A stretch of DNA of 46,942 nt from Fibrobacteraceae bacterium (lineage in GTDB: Bacteria; Fibrobacterota; Fibrobacteria; Fibrobacterales; Fibrobacteraceae). Below the pieces are notes generated by a model. It worked only from the letters and a program-made list of their open reading frames with translations, did no database searches and was not told the origin of the DNA. Location of the stretch: the NCBI GenBank assembly GCA_017625775.1, contig JAGAKE010000007.1, positions 1-46,942 on the forward strand, read 5' to 3'. Shown here one piece after another: positions 44,094 to 46,942 of the stretch. Made by a program: the position numbers and the translations under genes. How positions within the stretch are numbered: the stretch's first letter is position 1; each line of letters starts with the position of its first letter.

Positions 44094-44772
44094 GACGTAA
44101 ACTATCCAATTTATCTAAATATAAAATCCAATCTCGCACAATTCCAAAAGAAGAAGTCTCATCAGAAGAGCCAACTAATCCTAAATTTTGCAACGGACCT
44201 ATAGAAGATTCTAATCGTTCTATTTCCATCGTTGAACGCCTTAACTGCATTTCTAACAAAGTAATTGTATTTTGTCTTTGAGTTAGTTCTTTATTTTGTT
44301 CCGACATAATCAGAATCAAAGTAAGCAACCATCCTAAAATCAAAACAGCGCCGCCAATAGCAACAGCTGGCGTTACACGTAAACCCGTTTGTCTAGAATA
44401 ATGTACTCCAATTTGTTTCAATTGATTTGCTAAACCTTGCCGATGGTAAGCTTCTAAAGATTCTGCTATTTCAAATACTGCGGAATATCTTGAAAAATAT
44501 TCTTTATTCTCTTCATTTGAGAACAATAAAATCAAGCGATTTTTGCGACTTTTTAACGCATTTAACATATCTAAAAAGAATGTTAAATATTCTGAATCTA
44601 AAAATCTTGCTTTTTCCAAATTCAAGAAGAAAAAAATCCCTGGCCCCAAAAGAAGATTTTCCAATTTTTCTTTTAAAGCAGCGTATTCTCGAATTCCAAA
44701 CATTCCAGACAAGGATATAATGACCTCGTCTCCCTTATCCTCAACCATCAAATCAATAAAATCACTTCTCAT
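44083..44772 (-). CDS. STAS-domain protein with membrane helix and coiled coil
   Basis: A 229-residue protein. Residues 1-110 look like a STAS domain (DEVIISLSGMFGIREYAALKEKL, then LNLEKARFLDSEYLTFFLDML). A membrane helix follows near residue 145 (AVAIGGAVLILGWLLTLIL) and then a coiled coil (LLEMQLRRSTMEIERLESS). STAS domains in anti-sigma antagonists and MlaB bind partner proteins. The combination with a helix and coiled coil is unusual and no function is claimed. It overlaps the GH57-like gene by four bases and the transglycosylase by 11. Confidence 0.75.
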   Translation of the reverse strand: MRSDFIDLMVEDKGDEVIISLSGMFGIREYAALKEKLENLLLGPGIFFFLNLEKARFLDSEYLTFFLDMLNALKSRKNRLILLFSNEENKEYFSRYSAVFEIAESLEAYHRQGLANQLKQIGVHYSRQTGLRVTPAVAIGGAVLILGWLLTLILIMSEQNKELTQRQNTITLLEMQLRRSTMEIERLESSIGPLQNLGLVGSSDETSSFGIVRDWILYLDKLDSLRREK

Positions 44773-46622
44773 ACAAACGACTTTGTTAAAAACACTTGAA
44801 TAGAATGTTCTGTTGATTCCATTCCAGCAAGTTTTAGCGGTTTAAAAAAGAATAAACGAAATCCCTGCAAAATACTCGGGGATGCTATTTTTTCGCTTCC
44901 ATAAATTGGCGAAAGCAGGCAGGACATTTTCTCAGAAAATTTAAACTGAATCATGGCTTTTGATTTTGAATCTTTATATTGTAATTCAGTTATATTTGGA
45001 AAAATTTTAGAATCATTATCAGATAAACTCGGCCGAATGCCATCTATTTCAATGCTTACATCAGAAAATGTACTTGTATTTACCCCTATTTCTAACTCAG
45101 ACCCAAAATATCCTGAATAAGGTTGCAAAATTACATTCGTTAATTTATACGAAATCTCAAATTCTGATTGATGAGAATCCATTTTTATATTTTTATCCAA
45201 ATGGAAAATAAAACTCTTTTCTTCTAATGGTAATACCTGTTCTGCTGTCATTTTTAAAATAACTTCAGAAGGTTTTCGTTCTAACTGAAAATCATAAGGA
45301 GCAAGCAAAGCAGAAGATCTATCCTGTAACATTGAATCCAATGTTTTCGGCTCTGAAAAAACAGGCGGCAACAAATGCTCAGCAAACCCAAGAGATACAT
45401 AACCATCATCTCTAAAAGAATTTAAAAAATTAAAAAATGTCTTTTTATGATTTAAAGAACGAAGTACAGCACCAAAATTAGGTTCAATTAAAAATGACAT
45501 TGAAGAATTTTCAAGCAAAACCTGTTGCTCACCAGCCAACAGATAATCAGTAATTTCTGCACGAATAGAATTCTGTTTTAAAATCGAGTCAATTTTTACA
45601 GCTGCTTTTATAATTTGCGAATGTGCAAAAAATCTTAATGACGGCGTTCTTATTCCTTCTTCGTTCCCTAAATCAGCATAAAATTTCGATGCCATAATCG
45701 GAAATAATTCATAAAGGATTTCTTCATAATGGGATTTATCCAAATTAACTTCCGCTCGACGAAGAATCGCTAAAAGTGATTTATGTAAAAAATTAATCTC
45801 AGGACGACGTAATAATAATTCCCTGCAACTTAAAGATGAATCTGGGAGTCCTAATTTTTTCCCAACAGCACTTAATAAATTAACATAACCTTCACTATGT
45901 TGTTGTTCTATAGCATGGGCAATGGTCCAAGTTTGTACAGATTCATTGAAAATTTCTAAAACATAATTCCAAAATTTTTCTAAAGATTCTATAGAATCAA
46001 CCGGTATTTGCAAGAGAACAACCCAAATCTTACCCTGATTAGGCAAAAGAGTAAGTTCTTTATTCCAAAAATCTTTCCCTTTTTCAAAAGCAACTGTTAA
46101 AGCAGAATCTATAGGCAATACTCGCAAAAGGCAACCATTGTTTTCAATCGAATACCACCCAGAAATTCGACTTAAACGCCCTAAAGCAAGTGCTATAGCA
46201 GAATCTTCTACTAACGTGTAAGAATAGTTTGCTTTAGATAATTGAGGTAAAGAACCTATTTCCCACACCATTGATGGGTTGAAAAATCCAGAAGGCTGGT
46301 AAGCCAACTTCGCTTGCAATAAATCCTGGTAATTTTTTAATTGAATATCAAAAAATTTTTGCTGAAAAAAAGGCGGTAAAATATCCTCTGATGTTCCTCC
46401 AAGAAATTCCAAACGCCCTTCTTTGATTTTTTCACGCATCCAAAAAGAATCTTGTGGAAAAAAACGCAACCACTTTTCGAAGATATCACCTGCACAAAAC
46501 AATGATAAACGATTTGACTCTAAAAAACGATTTAAATAGCTAGAAAACACTCCCCAAATCTCTTTATTCTGAGGGGGGGCTGATAAATAAAAAAGTGGAG
46601 CAATTTTCTGATTAGCAGACAT
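44769..46622 (-). CDS. GH57-like protein, apparently lacking its nucleophile
   Basis: A 617-residue cytoplasmic protein, no signal peptide. The N-terminal half resembles GH57 amylase/4-alpha-glucanotransferase: KEGRLEFLGGTSEDILPPF, a Gln-rich QLKNYQDLL helix, then GFFNPSMVWEIGSLPQL and YSYTLVEDSAIAL, in GH57 order. In active enzymes the third block is like GVWLTERVWQPE, with the nucleophile Glu in TER; here that position appears to be Ser (NPSMV). The DDGEKFG-type acid block is also not seen. The C-terminal half is beta-rich, as in the DUF1926 domain. It leads an operon of envelope genes. Confidence 0.65.
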   Translation of the reverse strand: MSANQKIAPLFYLSAPPQNKEIWGVFSSYLNRFLESNRLSLFCAGDIFEKWLRFFPQDSFWMREKIKEGRLEFLGGTSEDILPPFFQQKFFDIQLKNYQDLLQAKLAYQPSGFFNPSMVWEIGSLPQLSKANYSYTLVEDSAIALALGRLSRISGWYSIENNGCLLRVLPIDSALTVAFEKGKDFWNKELTLLPNQGKIWVVLLQIPVDSIESLEKFWNYVLEIFNESVQTWTIAHAIEQQHSEGYVNLLSAVGKKLGLPDSSLSCRELLLRRPEINFLHKSLLAILRRAEVNLDKSHYEEILYELFPIMASKFYADLGNEEGIRTPSLRFFAHSQIIKAAVKIDSILKQNSIRAEITDYLLAGEQQVLLENSSMSFLIEPNFGAVLRSLNHKKTFFNFLNSFRDDGYVSLGFAEHLLPPVFSEPKTLDSMLQDRSSALLAPYDFQLERKPSEVILKMTAEQVLPLEEKSFIFHLDKNIKMDSHQSEFEISYKLTNVILQPYSGYFGSELEIGVNTSTFSDVSIEIDGIRPSLSDNDSKIFPNITELQYKDSKSKAMIQFKFSEKMSCLLSPIYGSEKIASPSILQGFRLFFFKPLKLAGMESTEHSIQVFLTKSFV

Positions 46623-46732
46623 GCTTTAAATGTAGAAAATACTATTCCAAGATTTCCCATTATTTTTTAGGAATAGAACAACAAACTCAATTTCAAATAA
46701 AATTTTATGAAAACAGGAAATTAAGTAAAACA

Positions 46733-46773
46733 CAAAAAAAGGAAGGCCCCCCTGAAGATGCATCAGGGGGCCT
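46733..46773 (-). terminator. Intrinsic terminator after 5S rRNA
   Basis: Read on the minus strand: AGGCCCCCTGA, a seven-base loop, TCAGGGGGGCCT, then TTCC and T7. It begins about seven bases after the 5S 3' end and ends the rRNA transcript. Confidence 0.9.
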
Positions 46774-46779
46774 AAGAAT

Positions 46780-46891
46780 CCGGCGGCGACCTACTCTCCC
46801 GGGCCCGGAGGCCAAGTACCATCGGCGACTATTGGCTTAACTGCCGTGTTCGGAATGGGAACGGGTGTGACCCAACGTCGATAACCACCGA
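46780..46891 (-). rRNA. rrf: 5S ribosomal RNA
   Basis: About 112 bases. On the minus strand it opens TCGGTGGTTATCGACG and ends GGTCGCCGCCGG, so CGGTGG pairs with CCGCCG as helix I. The conserved CCCATTCCGAACACGG loop and GATGGTACT stem lie in between. The 5' flank to the window end is AT-rich and presumably continues to 23S rRNA. Exact ends are within about two bases. Confidence 0.95.
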
Positions 46892-46942
46892 AAAAATTCA
46901 AAAGAAAGTTTGGCAAACGCTATCTATCATAAATTTAATAGA

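Overview
The window looks like chromosome from a member of the Fibrobacterota, probably a gut or rumen Fibrobacter relative. The evidence is a lipoprotein ending in a Fibrobacter succinogenes major paralogous (FISUMP) domain, secreted glycoside hydrolases with poly-serine linkers and accessory modules, and a Gram-negative envelope gene set (MlaC, TolC family, SurA type, lytic transglycosylase). By eye the DNA is clearly AT-rich, more so than I would expect from F. succinogenes S85, so a different species or an uncultured lineage is likely. This assignment is inference; no search was run.

Layout. 1-8115 (minus): a large secreted multidomain carbohydrate-active protein cut by the window edge, a maltokinase-like kinase, TrmO, a GH3 beta-glucosidase and an ABC-2 polysaccharide-export type permease. 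8156-16549 (minus): a tightly packed run of zinc-ribbon protein, HrpA helicase, two SurA-like periplasmic folding proteins, a methyltransferase, FtsE (no FtsX beside it) and a 12-cysteine repeat protein. 16600-18150: a FISUMP lipoprotein with collagen-like repeats, followed by a G+C-rich tail carrying several hairpins. 18146-21288 (minus): ClC channel translationally coupled to a MATE exporter. 21346-24370 (plus): ffh and a glutamine synthetase, each followed by strong hairpins. 24479-30367 (minus): GH10 xylanase, membrane pyrophosphatase, a stand-alone MetH reactivation domain and an SDR oxidoreductase. 30645-38174 (plus): rpsP-rimM-trmD-rplS, two CRP-like proteins, yajC, def, then a SpoIID-like protein and an MtaB/CDKAL1-type methylthiotransferase. 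38331-39856: Dus and an HU-family protein, divergent. 39882-46622 (minus): a seven-gene envelope operon (GH57-like, STAS-coiled coil, lytic transglycosylase, TolC type, MlaC, membrane protein, RsuA-type synthase). The window ends in a 5S rRNA on the minus strand, presumably the end of an rRNA operon outside the window.

The biology is mainly plant-polysaccharide degradation (GH10, GH3, the partial CBM-rich protein), intracellular glucan metabolism (maltokinase-like, GH57-like), translation and tRNA/rRNA modification (RimM, TrmD, TrmO, MtaB, Dus, RsuA, HrpA), and envelope biogenesis. The most interesting observations are an intrinsic terminator encoded inside the first codons of a CRP-like gene after rplS, a GH57-like protein that seems to have lost its catalytic glutamate inside an envelope operon, a compositional mosaic with stacked hairpins at the 3' end of the FISUMP gene, a recurring TAC/GTA-loop palindrome (with a related perfect palindrome inside a coding sequence), and a periplasmic-type protein of three 4-cysteine repeats. 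I saw no CRISPR array, insertion sequence, integrase, phage gene or tRNA. No stretch longer than about 300 bases lacks a gene.
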